Assembly: GCA_903912435.1 (NCBI GenBank)
Contig: CAIWHI010000271.1
Location: 87,327-132,088 of the forward strand
Direction of reading: 5' to 3'
DNA: 44,762 nucleotides
From: an uncultured Bacteroidota bacterium
GTDB lineage: Bacteria; Bacteroidota; Bacteroidia; Chitinophagales; Chitinophagaceae
How positions within the stretch are numbered: position 1 is the stretch's first letter; the number at the start of each line of letters is the position of its first letter. Below the pieces are notes generated by a model. It was not told the origin of the DNA and ran no database searches. It worked only from the letters and a program-made list of their open reading frames with translations. Positions 17,724-23,995 of the stretch are shown here, in pieces. A program made the position numbers and the translations under genes.

Positions 17724-19532
17724 TTAGATACTCACCACTGAGATAGCTACACCCTCTGCGATGTCCACCTCGATGACGTCATTGCTATAGCTCTTGATGT
17801 CCTGATTGGCCGGTACCGCATAGAACACCACACCAGCAGAGCCATCCAAGTCATTCACCGTGATGAGATTGCTATCAACCCGACCCCTGGAGTAGTCTAT
17901 CGTCCCTGCAGGGGAGTAAGAGGTATAGCCAGCATTCGTGACATCCTGCAGCCAGAGGACATTGGAGCTGTTAGTTACCACACTACCATTTGGCCCTTGG
18001 GTGATGGAGAAGGTGTTTACATTCGGATTGTAGTCGGTGAACTTGTAGAGTCTACCCCCCAAGAAGAAGGTGCTGGATACCAGAGTCGCCGGCTGGAATG
18101 CATTCCTGTACTCCACGGTTATGTAGCTGCCGACATTCAGATCCGGATTAACCAGCTTCTTCATGGTGACAGTGGTCTCATTAGATGAGATGCTTGAATC
18201 AGCCGCATTGATAGCAGCCTCAAATCTGGATAGCTTGAACTCGGTATCGAAGTTTGTCAGATAGCTGGAGTTGTACCCCGCAATAGCTGATGCCACCAGA
18301 GTCTGGATATCAGCCGCGGCTAGGGTAGTGGCGTTTGGATCATACTTAACAGTGGTGTTTACCTGCAGATAGAGGAAGTCTGGATCAATCACCTTAGGAG
18401 TGATGCCGATGGTGCAGCGATCCTGCAGGAAGCTAGCGATATCAGCCTTCTCTGATAGAGATACCACAGCACCGGAATAAGTTACCGGTGAAACAAACAC
18501 TGTACCAAAACTGACCGAGCTGGATACCTGTTCACCGCCGAAGACATGGCATGCCTTGATGTCGGTATAGTTACTAAGCACCAGGCTCTTGAAGTCCGCT
18601 GCAGTGACAGCCCTCTCCTGGGTCTGGTAGTATCTCGGCGCATTGTACCTGATAGACTCGATCGACTCTGCATTAGCACCACCGCTAGAGCCAGATACCA
18701 CATTGAGAGCTACTGAGCTGGCAATGTAGTCCGATACAGAGAAGGATGATACCCCATCAGCATCAGATCCGGCGGTGGTTCTGTAGCTGGCCTGGATAAC
18801 AGCACCATTCAAGGGTCTGCGACCTAGAACCCCATCACCAAAGACTAACTCATACTTGGTATCAGCCGTCGCCTGGAGGAAGAAGACCGCGGAGTTGCTA
18901 GACAAGCCAAGGATGGTCGAGGCCTTGCTGAAGACCGTATTCACCTGATTAGCACCACCGCCGTTCTCGATGACGGTAACCATTAGCGAATCGGTGTCGA
19001 TGCTCTGATTGGACATCACGAACCTCTGAGAGTCCAGTGAGTAGTCCACTGAAAAGACGTCCGAGGTAACCACACCCTGGAACAGAGCTAGATTGGCACT
19101 GAATGATCCGCCGCTGGGGTAGATCATTACAGAGTTATTAGTTACAAAGTTATAAGTGCCATTTGCATTTGTACCGACAAACTTAGCGCCGGCTGGTATT
19201 GTAAGTGAAGGCTGTGCATTCTGCGGTGCAGTGATGTTAACTGTTGCTGCCGATGACTTATAGCTTCTCGGAGTGTAGTTTAGCGACTTGGCATGGCTTA
19301 CTACTGAGTTCCTTAGCTGAGCAGAATCTAGAAAGCTCTCATTTGATACCAGATTGAGGTAATAAGCATTCAGAAAGGAGTTGTAGCTCAGTATATCCAG
19401 AAGCACATTAATGTTGCTTCCATCAAAATTATAGTCCTGGAACTGAGATTGGGAAGAAAGGTATTGCTTCAGATTGGCCTTAAGCGTATCGAAGTCCAGA
19501 GATACCAGGGAGATGCTATTATTTGCAGCCAT
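17724..19532 (-). CDS. gp6: Baseplate wedge protein gp6 (baseplate J-like)
   Basis: 602 residues, close to T4 gp6 (660). The N-terminus LDFDTLKANLKQYLSSQSQF, then DYNFDGSNINVLLDILSYN and a short YYLNLVSNESFLDSAQLR run, is the unmistakable gp6 signature. The central domain (RAVTAADFKSLVLSNYTDIKA, residues about 300-330) is the baseplate-J-like core. In T4, gp6 forms the continuous inner ring of the baseplate that transmits the contraction signal. It lies 3 nt upstream of the gp7-like gene. A late box and a hairpin occur in its leader. Confidence 0.95.
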   Translation of the reverse strand: MAANNSISLVSLDFDTLKANLKQYLSSQSQFQDYNFDGSNINVLLDILSYNSFLNAYYLNLVSNESFLDSAQLRNSVVSHAKSLNYTPRSYKSSAATVNITAPQNAQPSLTIPAGAKFVGTNANGTYNFVTNNSVMIYPSGGSFSANLALFQGVVTSDVFSVDYSLDSQRFVMSNQSIDTDSLMVTVIENGGGANQVNTVFSKASTILGLSSNSAVFFLQATADTKYELVFGDGVLGRRPLNGAVIQASYRTTAGSDADGVSSFSVSDYIASSVALNVVSGSSGGANAESIESIRYNAPRYYQTQERAVTAADFKSLVLSNYTDIKACHVFGGEQVSSSVSFGTVFVSPVTYSGAVVSLSEKADIASFLQDRCTIGITPKVIDPDFLYLQVNTTVKYDPNATTLAAADIQTLVASAIAGYNSSYLTNFDTEFKLSRFEAAINAADSSISSNETTVTMKKLVNPDLNVGSYITVEYRNAFQPATLVSSTFFLGGRLYKFTDYNPNVNTFSITQGPNGSVVTNSSNVLWLQDVTNAGYTSYSPAGTIDYSRGRVDSNLITVNDLDGSAGVVFYAVPANQDIKSYSNDVIEVDIAEGVAISVVSI

Positions 19533-19563
19533 TTAGCTTGTGCCTTTGTTATAAAATACCGGA

Positions 19564-19580
19564 CACCACCTTAAGTGGTG
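19564..19580 (-). other. Hairpin in gp6 leader
   Basis: CACCAC and GTGGTG pair around a CTTAA loop between the late box at 19595-19602 and the gp6 ATG. It would lie in the 5' leader of late gp6 mRNA. It could stabilise the transcript or, less likely, end weak read-through. Confidence 0.5.
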
Positions 19581-19594
19581 CTGTGACTAGTTGG

Positions 19595-19602
19595 TATTTA
19601 TT
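19595..19602 (-). promoter_or_regulatory. T4-type late promoter for gp6 operon
   Basis: The minus strand reads AATAAATA, preceded by CT as at gp4, 63 nt upstream of the gp6 ATG. It separates the late wedge block from the early accessory genes to the right. Confidence 0.6.
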
Positions 19603-19619
19603 AGGCAGGCAGCTGCTAA

Positions 19620-19838
19620 TTATACAACATGCACATCAAAGCTCATGGCAGAAGGAGTATTCTTCCAGCTACGCCTAGCAGCATCGAATGCTTCGAAGTA
19701 ATCTGCTGCCTCGATGATAGTAGTAGACAGCAGCTGCCGCTGGTTCTCAGCACTCCATCCGAAGATCCGGATGCAGTACTGCTTGCCCCGTGGTACTCCC
19801 ATTCGAAAGTGCACTGGCTCTGAGGGGACATAAGCCAT
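19620..19838 (-). CDS. Hypothetical early protein (72 aa; 93 aa if longer start)
   Basis: The frame is open from ATG at 19901 (93 residues). The start at 19838 (MAYVPSEPVHFRMGV) is preferred because the upstream 23-residue ORF ends in TGATG there, giving stop-start coupling, whereas ATG 19901 lies 17 nt from the nearest AAAGGA. The body (GKQYCIRIFGWSAENQ, AADYFEAFDAARRSW) looks like a real small alpha/beta protein with no family I recognise. It is the last gene of the early minus-strand operon fed by the cassette promoter near 20900. Confidence 0.6.
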   Translation of the reverse strand: MAYVPSEPVHFRMGVPRGKQYCIRIFGWSAENQRQLLSTTIIEAADYFEAFDAARRSWKNTPSAMSFDVHVV

Positions 19839-19909
19839 CAGGCAGCTGGGCCCAGGTATTCGAAGTCCCAGAGCATAAATCGATCGTCGGCTAGCACGCA
19901 TTTGAGCAT
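19838..19909 (-). CDS. 23-residue leader-type ORF with duplicated core
   Basis: ATG at 19909 has an AAAGGA site 9 nt upstream and encodes MLKCVLADDRFMLWDFEYLG followed by PAA and stop. It begins one base after the preceding stop codon and overlaps the next ATG by one base. Its FMLWDFEYLGPA core is encoded by 37 bases that recur exactly at 24675-24711 in the opposite orientation. There the same frame gives another mini-ORF before a gene. It may be a coupling peptide or a regulatory leader. Confidence 0.45.
   Translation of the reverse strand: MLKCVLADDRFMLWDFEYLGPAA
19845..19881 (-). repeat. 37-bp perfect repeat, copy 1
   Basis: The reverse complement of this stretch is identical over 37 bases to 24675-24711. 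It contains TTCGAA and TGGGCCCA palindromes. Confidence 0.85.
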
Positions 19910-19910
19910 T

Positions 19911-20168
19911 TTAGGTAGTCCTTTTTAGATCAATAAAATAAGACTCATCATAATCATAGCTGCCGAAGAAGAAGCCAGACCGGGTCGGCAATAGCTTAGC
20001 TGCACGGCTGGGGTGGGCCAGCACATCATTGCAGACGTCTAGCAGGTTACCCAGCTTTTCACGGCTAACATAGTAGCTACCACAGTCATCATTACCATTC
20101 TGGACGTTATCCACGAACCATGCATGGATGGCATTGGCCTTCCGCCAGTAGCAGACTTGGATAGTCAC
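19911..20168 (-). CDS. Conserved phage protein (YWRKANAIHAWFVDNVQ family)
   Basis: 85 residues starting with GTG at 20168 (TIQVCYWRKANAIHAWFV). The RKAN-x-I-H-x-W-F-V-x-N-V-Q pattern, followed by DDCGSYYVSREKLGNLL and the end GSYDYDESYFIDL, is a widespread small phage and prophage protein of unknown function. In that family the N-terminal RKAN-IH and the D-x-C motif are the conserved parts. The GTG directly abuts the stop of the degraded upstream frame (TAG then GTG), which argues for translational coupling in the ancestral operon. Confidence 0.75.
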   Translation of the reverse strand: MTIQVCYWRKANAIHAWFVDNVQNGNDDCGSYYVSREKLGNLLDVCNDVLAHPSRAAKLLPTRSGFFFGSYDYDESYFIDLKRTT

Positions 20169-20306
20169 CTAAGCAATATTGCCGGCATCAAAGTCACCCA
20201 GCTCCGGCAAGGCATCACGAATAGCAACCGCGATATCAATATCCCGTGCACCGGCATAATCGCCCTAGATGTTACGCCGAGCTTGCAAAGTCATGTCTAA
20301 ACCCAT
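20169..20306 (-). pseudogene. Remnant of MGLDM-type phage gene with in-frame TAG
   Basis: ATG at 20306, with a strong AAGGAGG-like site, encodes MGLDMTLQARRNI and then TAG (20265-20267). The frame continues as GDYAGARDIDIAVAIRDALP and on to a TAG at 20169. M-G-L-D-M-x-L-x-A-R-R is the start of a common phage protein of well over 100 residues. Here only 46 codons remain, and the amber codon replaces a sense codon, plausibly TGG. It is read as a truncated relic. Amber read-through is possible but unsupported. Confidence 0.55.
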
Positions 20307-20319
20307 CTTCTTTACCTCC

Positions 20320-20838
20320 TTATTGATTTGATATAACCGCTTTTCCAGAGACTTTAGCATTGCCAAAGACTTTAACATTGCCAGATACACCAGCATTGCC
20401 AGAGACTTTAGCATTTTCAGAGACATTAGCATTGTCAGACACACGGGCATCGCCAAACACCCAGGCATTGTCAGACACCCAGGCATTGTCAGACACCCAG
20501 GCATTGTCATAAATCATAGCATTGTCAGACACCCAGGCATCGCCAAACACAAGGACATCGCCATAAATCATAGCATTGTCATAGACTTTAGCATTGCCAA
20601 ACACAAGGACATCGCCATAAATCATAGCATTGTCAGACACACGGGCATCGCCAAACACACAGGCATTGTCATAGACTTCAGCATAGCCAGAGACAGTAGC
20701 ATTACCAAAGACTTTAGCATTGGCAGAAACCAAAGCTTTGCTAGAGACAGTAGCCGTGTCAGCAACCCAGCCGCCACCATTCGAGTGCTGATGGGCTGCT
20801 ACTGGACCTTTACCGTCTCCAAAATCATACTTGGTCAT
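20320..20838 (-). CDS. Hexapeptide-repeat left-handed beta-helix protein
   Basis: 172 residues from ATG 20838 (MTKYDFGDGKGPVAAHQHSN), chosen because AGGA lies 9-12 nt upstream; an in-frame TTG at 20874 would add 12 residues. From residue 30 to the end the protein is a six-residue repeat, (N/D)-A-x-V-x-(G/D), about 22 turns, for example NAKVFGNATVSGYAEVYDNA. This predicts a left-handed parallel beta-helix like the YdcK-type and bacterial transferase hexapeptide proteins. No acyltransferase loop or catalytic histidine motif is obvious, so a structural or surface role is more likely than an enzyme. It is the first gene behind cassette promoter A. Confidence 0.75.
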   Translation of the reverse strand: MTKYDFGDGKGPVAAHQHSNGGGWVADTATVSSKALVSANAKVFGNATVSGYAEVYDNACVFGDARVSDNAMIYGDVLVFGNAKVYDNAMIYGDVLVFGDAWVSDNAMIYDNAWVSDNAWVSDNAWVFGDARVSDNANVSENAKVSGNAGVSGNVKVFGNAKVSGKAVISNQ

Positions 20839-20872
20839 GTTCTTTGTTCCTATCTGCTTAACCATTATGATC

Positions 20873-20901
20873 AATATAACCAGCCAGCAAAATTAGGTAC
20901 A
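20873..20901 (-). promoter_or_regulatory. Cassette promoter A (TGTACC-N17-TATATT)
   Basis: Minus strand: TGTACC at 20901-20896, 17-nt spacer beginning TAATTTTG, then TATATT at 20878-20873 followed by GATCATAATGG. It drives the beta-helix gene and its downstream small genes. The transcript leader is identical for about 36 nt to that of cassette D. Confidence 0.75.
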
Positions 20902-20913
20902 TGCTCCTGGTGA

Positions 20914-20924
20914 ATAGCTGCTAT
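20914..20924. promoter_or_regulatory. Palindromic operator-like site at cassette A
   Basis: ATAGCTGCTAT, a 4-3-4 inverted repeat, lies 12 nt upstream of the -35 element. The same arrangement occurs at cassettes B, C, E and F, which suggests a shared dimeric DNA-binding protein. Confidence 0.6.
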
Positions 20925-20941
20925 GCATGCTAGAGCGGCTA

Positions 20942-21901
20942 TTAACCCCCTGCCATTTCGAGGGCCAATTCAAGAGCCTTGGTCTTAACGTTACGGTTGA
21001 ACCCGTACCAGGAAGAAGCCAAACGGCTGTCGGCACTACGACCAAGCAAGTGGTCGGTCATATAAGTTACGGAGTTGAAATTAGACCACCAAGTTCCGGC
21101 AGACATTTCGGCGCCGGGTTGAGTCTCAAGGATATCGAAAGCCAGCTTGGCATTCCGGCTGATCGCATTTGGATCATCCTTCTTGGAAGCAGTCGTCATG
21201 GGGAACACCTTCTTGAAGTATTCCATCGTCAAGTCATTCTTGGCAGTCTTCGAAGACAAGAACTCAGCCATCGTCTTGTACTTAGCAAGCTTTTCCTTGG
21301 CGATACCAAGCATCTCCTTGACATTATCACCATTGAACTGATTACGGTGGCTGATTTTAGCAAACCGTTCGACCTTGGTATTCAGCGACAGAGTAAGAGT
21401 GTTATTGCAAACCACTCGAATCGGAGTAAATCTAACATCGGTAGAGAACCCATACCGGTGGTTATTGGTGAACTGAAGATAAGACTCGACGGTATCATTA
21501 CCATTCAGAGTAAAGCCATCCTTAATCTTAGCCAGGAACCAGACAATCTGACCACCAGCCAAAGAACCGGCGGTGTGCATTTCCATGTCACCTTCCATCA
21601 CAAAGTCATTAAAGAACTCAGCAGCTTCACGATTCTGAACTTCATTCCAATCATCACTGACGATATCAAGAATCTTGTCATCGAACGATCGAACCAAAGC
21701 CGATCGACCAACATCTACTTGCTTACCACCAACAGTAGCATAAGCACGAACCTTTTCAACAGTCCAGTCAAGACCTGCTTCCTGCAGCATCTGTTCTGGG
21801 GTCAGGTCATTGTGGACCTTAACACCAAGACCATGCCAAGGAGTATCACCAGCATAAGCCATCTGAGCCTTGCCATTAACCATTTCGATATTGTGAGACA
21901 T
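20942..21901 (-). CDS. DUF932 phage/plasmid-like protein
   Basis: 319 residues. The N-terminal MSHNIEMVNGKAQMAYAGDT, then PWHGLGVKV, is the start signature of the DUF932 phage/plasmid-like family (TIGR03299 type). Internal conserved stretches are GFTLNGNDTVESYLQFTNNH, RFTPIRVVCNNTLTLSLN and a C-terminal WSNFNSVTYMTDHLLGRSAD. The biochemical role is unknown; plasmid relatives lie near conjugation or replication genes. It has its own perfect consensus promoter, while most neighbours use the cassette type. That implies immediate expression by unmodified host polymerase. Confidence 0.9.
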   Translation of the reverse strand: MSHNIEMVNGKAQMAYAGDTPWHGLGVKVHNDLTPEQMLQEAGLDWTVEKVRAYATVGGKQVDVGRSALVRSFDDKILDIVSDDWNEVQNREAAEFFNDFVMEGDMEMHTAGSLAGGQIVWFLAKIKDGFTLNGNDTVESYLQFTNNHRYGFSTDVRFTPIRVVCNNTLTLSLNTKVERFAKISHRNQFNGDNVKEMLGIAKEKLAKYKTMAEFLSSKTAKNDLTMEYFKKVFPMTTASKKDDPNAISRNAKLAFDILETQPGAEMSAGTWWSNFNSVTYMTDHLLGRSADSRLASSWYGFNRNVKTKALELALEMAGG

Positions 21902-21935
21902 TTGAACTTTACCTTTATTTGATTGCTATAAGCAG

Positions 21936-21964
21936 ATTATACCAAGATAATTTTATTGTGTCAA
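21936..21964 (-). promoter_or_regulatory. Consensus sigma-70 promoter for DUF932 gene
   Basis: Minus strand: TTGACA (21964-21959), 17-nt spacer, TATAAT (21941-21936). Both hexamers match the consensus exactly. The ATG is 35 nt downstream of the -10 box with an AAAGGT site. Confidence 0.85.
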
Positions 21965-21981
21965 CCGTTTTTTAGACTTAA

Positions 21982-22173
21982 TCAGAGATATGCAAACTCA
22001 TCTTCGTCTTCGTCTTCTTCGTAAGAGAAGAATTCGCTGGCTTCGGCCATTTCCTTGACCGAGCTTTCGCTCAACCAGTTCAAGCAAGCCTTGAGAACTT
22101 CGTCTCGATCGAGAATACCTTCTTCGATTGCATTCAGGATTTTGTTAGTGCACTCACGAACATGAATATACAT
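21982..22173 (-). CDS. Small acidic hypothetical early protein
   Basis: 63 residues: MYIHVRECTNKILNAIEEGI, then a helical middle and a strongly acidic C-terminus (EEDEDEDEF). A clear AAGGAG site precedes the ATG and cassette promoter B lies 31 nt upstream. It is probably all-helical. The D/E-rich tail is the kind seen in small phage proteins that bind host nucleic-acid-binding proteins; that is only a suggestion. It is separated from the DUF932 gene by a consensus promoter and no terminator. Confidence 0.75.
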   Translation of the reverse strand: MYIHVRECTNKILNAIEEGILDRDEVLKACLNWLSESSVKEMAEASEFFSYEEDEDEDEFAYL

Positions 22174-22203
22174 TCACTTACTCTCCTTATTCATCATATG
22201 ATC

Positions 22204-22232
22204 AATATAACCAGGCAGCAAAATTAGGTAAA
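22204..22232 (-). promoter_or_regulatory. Cassette promoter B (TTTACC-N17-TATATT)
   Basis: Minus strand: TTTACC at 22232-22227 and TATATT at 22209-22204, followed by GATCATATGATGAATAAGGA. The leader from GGTTATATT to AAGGA is shared exactly (29 nt) with cassette E. It serves the acidic 63-residue gene. Confidence 0.75.
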
Positions 22233-22245
22233 TGCTGGCTGGTGC

Positions 22246-22256
22246 ATATCAGCTAT
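22246..22256. promoter_or_regulatory. Palindromic operator-like site at cassette B (imperfect)
   Basis: ATATCAGCTAT is one mismatch from the ATAG-N3-CTAT form. It overlaps the stop codon of the 64-residue gene. Confidence 0.45.
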
Positions 22257-22447
22257 TCATCCAAAGCGGCGGTGACTTCGTAAACGTCGACTCCATAGTA
22301 CTCACCCGTGTTTGTTTCCGTAAACTTCAAAGCCGCAGTCTCGGCCAGTTGCCTGGAAGAATATACGCCCATGACTTCGCCAGGAACGAAATCCAACAAG
22401 CCAGCACAGTCGATAGTTCGGTTCTTATTGACTAGAAAGACGTTCAT
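22253..22447 (-). CDS. Hypothetical early protein (64 aa)
   Basis: ATG at 22447 (MNVFLVNKNRTIDCAGLLDF) is chosen over an in-frame TTG at 22459, because GGAG lies 6 nt upstream of it and it follows the stop of the small membrane protein by one base. The sequence (VMGVYSSRQLAETAALKFTE, YYGVDVYEVTAALDE) resembles small phage proteins of about 60 residues with a beta-beta-alpha-beta layout that report F-x-S-x-x-x-A-x-x-x-A. Function unknown. It is second in the two-gene operon behind cassette C. Confidence 0.75.
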   Translation of the reverse strand: MNVFLVNKNRTIDCAGLLDFVPGEVMGVYSSRQLAETAALKFTETNTGEYYGVDVYEVTAALDE

Positions 22448-22448
22448 A

Positions 22449-22580
22449 TTAGACTCCAAAAACCTTGATCATTACCAAGACGGATACGCCAAGGATGACA
22501 ATATACATCAAGATCGATAGGAGCATGGCCGAACCATGCTTATAGTCGTCAGGGGTAAGTCCATCCTGATCGATCAGCAT
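22449..22580 (-). CDS. Small membrane protein (43 aa)
   Basis: MLIDQDGLTPDDYKHGSAML followed by a hydrophobic helix (LSILMYIVILGVSVLVMI) and a short KVFGV end. The start at 22580 has AAGGG 7 nt upstream; a second ATG at 22586 would be too close to that site. One transmembrane segment with an N-terminal acidic tail suggests an inner-membrane peptide. It is the first gene after cassette C, with its stop one base before the next ATG. It could be an exclusion or lysis-timing peptide, but nothing identifies it. Confidence 0.7.
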   Translation of the reverse strand: MLIDQDGLTPDDYKHGSAMLLSILMYIVILGVSVLVMIKVFGV

Positions 22581-22595
22581 CTGCATTCCCTTATT

Positions 22596-22638
22596 CCATT
22601 ATGATCAATGTATCATGGGTCCAAAATTAGGTAAACAG
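22596..22638 (-). repeat. 43-bp inverted repeat, left copy (contains cassette C)
   Basis: The reverse complement of this stretch is identical over 43 bases to 22929-22971. The two copies point outward and bracket 290 bp without a recognisable gene. Confidence 0.85.
22607..22635 (-). promoter_or_regulatory. Cassette promoter C (TTTACC-N17-TACATT)
   Basis: Minus strand: TTTACC at 22635-22630 and TACATT at 22612-22607, then GATCATAATGG. It drives the 43-residue membrane protein and the 64-residue gene. Confidence 0.75.
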
Positions 22639-22646
22639 ACTTGATG

Positions 22647-22659
22647 CATAGCTCCTATG
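22647..22659. promoter_or_regulatory. Palindromic operator-like site at cassette C
   Basis: CATAGCTCCTATG is a perfect 5-3-5 inverted repeat, 11 nt upstream of the -35 hexamer. Confidence 0.65.
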
Positions 22660-22928
22660 ATACCAGATTATAGCATCATCCAAGTTCACATTTTGATCAT
22701 CGGGAGAGCAAAGCTAATGATATCAACCACTTAAGCAAATATGACTATCTAACCATATCAATGGCTTGACTTGAAACAGCGTCTCTCGCGCTGCTAGACC
22801 TCATCAGGTTGATAGATCTACCTTAAAGCGAGACGAGAGAGCTCTGGCGATCCAAACTATTTTCAAAAAACTTAAAATAAATTGCCCAACCTTTTCAACC
22901 ACTTGGGCCTAAGCCATTGATATTGTTG
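22660..22928. other. Gene-free segment between divergent cassettes; possible structured RNA or site
   Basis: No credible ORF with a ribosome site is seen on either strand. The segment holds a 13-bp inverted repeat (ATATCAATGGCTT at 22755-22767 against its complement at 22911-22923). It also holds a locally GC-rich stretch (about 22775-22855) with TCTCTCG/CGAGAGA pairing, an ACCT/AGGT mini-hairpin, and two copies of TCAACCACTT. It is not a tRNA: there is no T-loop and no acceptor pairing. A small RNA, replication or recombination site are possibilities. Confidence 0.4.
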
Positions 22929-22971
22929 CTGTTTACCTAATTTTGGACCCATGATACATTGATCATAATGG
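22929..22971 (+). repeat. 43-bp inverted repeat, right copy (contains cassette D)
   Basis: Perfect inverted match to 22596-22638. Only cassettes C and D carry this TTTTGGACCCATGATACATT spacer variant. Confidence 0.85.
22932..22960 (+). promoter_or_regulatory. Cassette promoter D, orphan
   Basis: TTTACC (22932-22937), 17-nt spacer, TACATT (22955-22960). It has no upstream palindrome. The leader (TTAAGCAGATAGGAACAAAG) matches cassette A, but the ATG at 22995 is followed by ATC and TAG. Transcription from D would therefore have to run through cassette E to reach the ATPase gene. Confidence 0.65.
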
Positions 22972-23017
22972 TTAAGCAGATAGGAACAAAGAAGATGATC
23001 TAGATCGTCGATGATGT

Positions 23018-23028
23018 ATAGCTCCTAT
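23018..23028. promoter_or_regulatory. Palindromic operator-like site at cassette E
   Basis: ATAGCTCCTAT, 13 nt upstream of the -35 hexamer of cassette E. Confidence 0.6.
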
Positions 23029-23041
23029 GCACTAAGCAGCA

Positions 23042-23070
23042 TGTACCTAATTTCGCCAGCCGGTTATATT
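23042..23070 (+). promoter_or_regulatory. Cassette promoter E (TGTACC-N17-TATATT)
   Basis: TGTACC at 23042-23047 and TATATT at 23065-23070, followed by GATCATATGATGAATAAGGA. It drives the AAA ATPase gene whose ATG lies 29 nt further on. Confidence 0.75.
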
Positions 23071-23099
23071 GATCATATGATGAATAAGGAAACTAACTG

Positions 23100-23954
23100 A
23101 TGCCTCGTGGCGTATATGTCCGCAAGAACTCCAATGTCAAGACCAACACCGGCATGAACAAGATCATGCACGTGCAGGTTCCTGTGATCGTCGAGACCGA
23201 TGAGCAAATCGAGGCTAAGCTCACTGAGCGCTTTGAGGTGCTCGAGGAGATGGCTCAGGCTGCGGTTGATGGCGACATCCGTGCCTTGATCGTGTCCGGT
23301 CCTGCCGGTCTTGGTAAGTCCTACACCGTCGAACAGGTGATCACGAAGGCAGACATTTCGGAAGAAAGCATTGTTAAGGGTTACGTCAAGGCGACTGGTG
23401 TTTATAAGTTGCTGTATCAGCACAAGAACCGCGGCGATGTCTTGGTGTTCGATGACGCTGATACTGTGTTCTTCGATGACATTTCTCTTGGCTTCTTGAA
23501 AGCCGTGTTGGACTCCAGTGATCGTCGTAACGTCTGCTATCGTGCCGAATTTAGCCTGATCGATGAGGAGACTGCCGAGCGTTTGCCCAAAAGCTTCCAG
23601 TTCGATGGCACGATCATCTTCGTGACTAACTTAGATTTCGATGTCATGATCGAACGTGGCCACAAGCTGGCTCCTCACCTGCAGGCACTTGTTTCACGTG
23701 CGCACTATATCGACCTGGCTATGAAGAATGCGCGTGACTACCTGATGCGCATCCGGATGGTGATGAAAACCGGCCTGCTGGATAAGACCGGCATGGATCA
23801 GGCAGCTCAGGCCGATGTCATGGACTTCATCGAGGAGAACCATATGCAGCTGCGTGAGCTGTCTCTTCGAATGGCTCTTAAGATCGCTGCTCACCGTCGC
23901 AAGGGTGGCAATTGGAAGCGTAGTGCCCGTGTTACCTGCATGAAAGCAGCGTAA
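23100..23954 (+). CDS. AAA-family ATPase
   Basis: 284 residues. Walker A is GPAGLGKS (67-74). Walker B is VLVFDDAD (114-121), with D118-D119. Sensor-1 is TIIFVTN (171-177), and an arginine-finger-like R200 lies in LVSRAHYID. The N-terminus MPRGVYVRK is basic. The protein resembles single-domain phage ATPases of unknown remodelling role; no helicase or nuclease domain is attached. Its GC content and codon use (GTC, CTG, GGC) are visibly higher than those of neighbouring small genes, which suggests a different origin. An AAGGA site lies 9 nt upstream. It might load a replication protein or act on host machinery. Confidence 0.85.
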   Translation: MPRGVYVRKNSNVKTNTGMNKIMHVQVPVIVETDEQIEAKLTERFEVLEEMAQAAVDGDIRALIVSGPAGLGKSYTVEQVITKADISEESIVKGYVKATGVYKLLYQHKNRGDVLVFDDADTVFFDDISLGFLKAVLDSSDRRNVCYRAEFSLIDEETAERLPKSFQFDGTIIFVTNLDFDVMIERGHKLAPHLQALVSRAHYIDLAMKNARDYLMRIRMVMKTGLLDKTGMDQAAQADVMDFIEENHMQLRELSLRMALKIAAHRRKGGNWKRSARVTCMKAA

Positions 23955-23995
23955 CATTAGCTAACGTTGTTAAAGAACGTATCATGGCCATATGC

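Noticed and set aside
20265-20510. 81-codon Met/Pro/Leu-rich minus-strand ORF
   Set aside because: A frame-shifted shadow of the hexapeptide-repeat gene. Only its last 14 codons (the MGLDM remnant) have a ribosome site and family resemblance.
20927-21922. 331-codon plus-strand ORF opposite the DUF932 gene
   Set aside because: The minus strand carries the clear DUF932 signature with its own consensus promoter and ribosome site. The plus frame has neither.
22775-22855. Possible tRNA in the gene-free segment
   Set aside because: No TTC-containing T loop, no 7-bp acceptor pairing and no CCA. Pairing is limited to a 7-bp stem with a long loop.
23073-23423. 116-codon minus-strand ORF opposite the ATPase
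   Set aside because: Antisense to conserved Walker A coding sequence and overlapping the cassette E promoter; no ribosome site.
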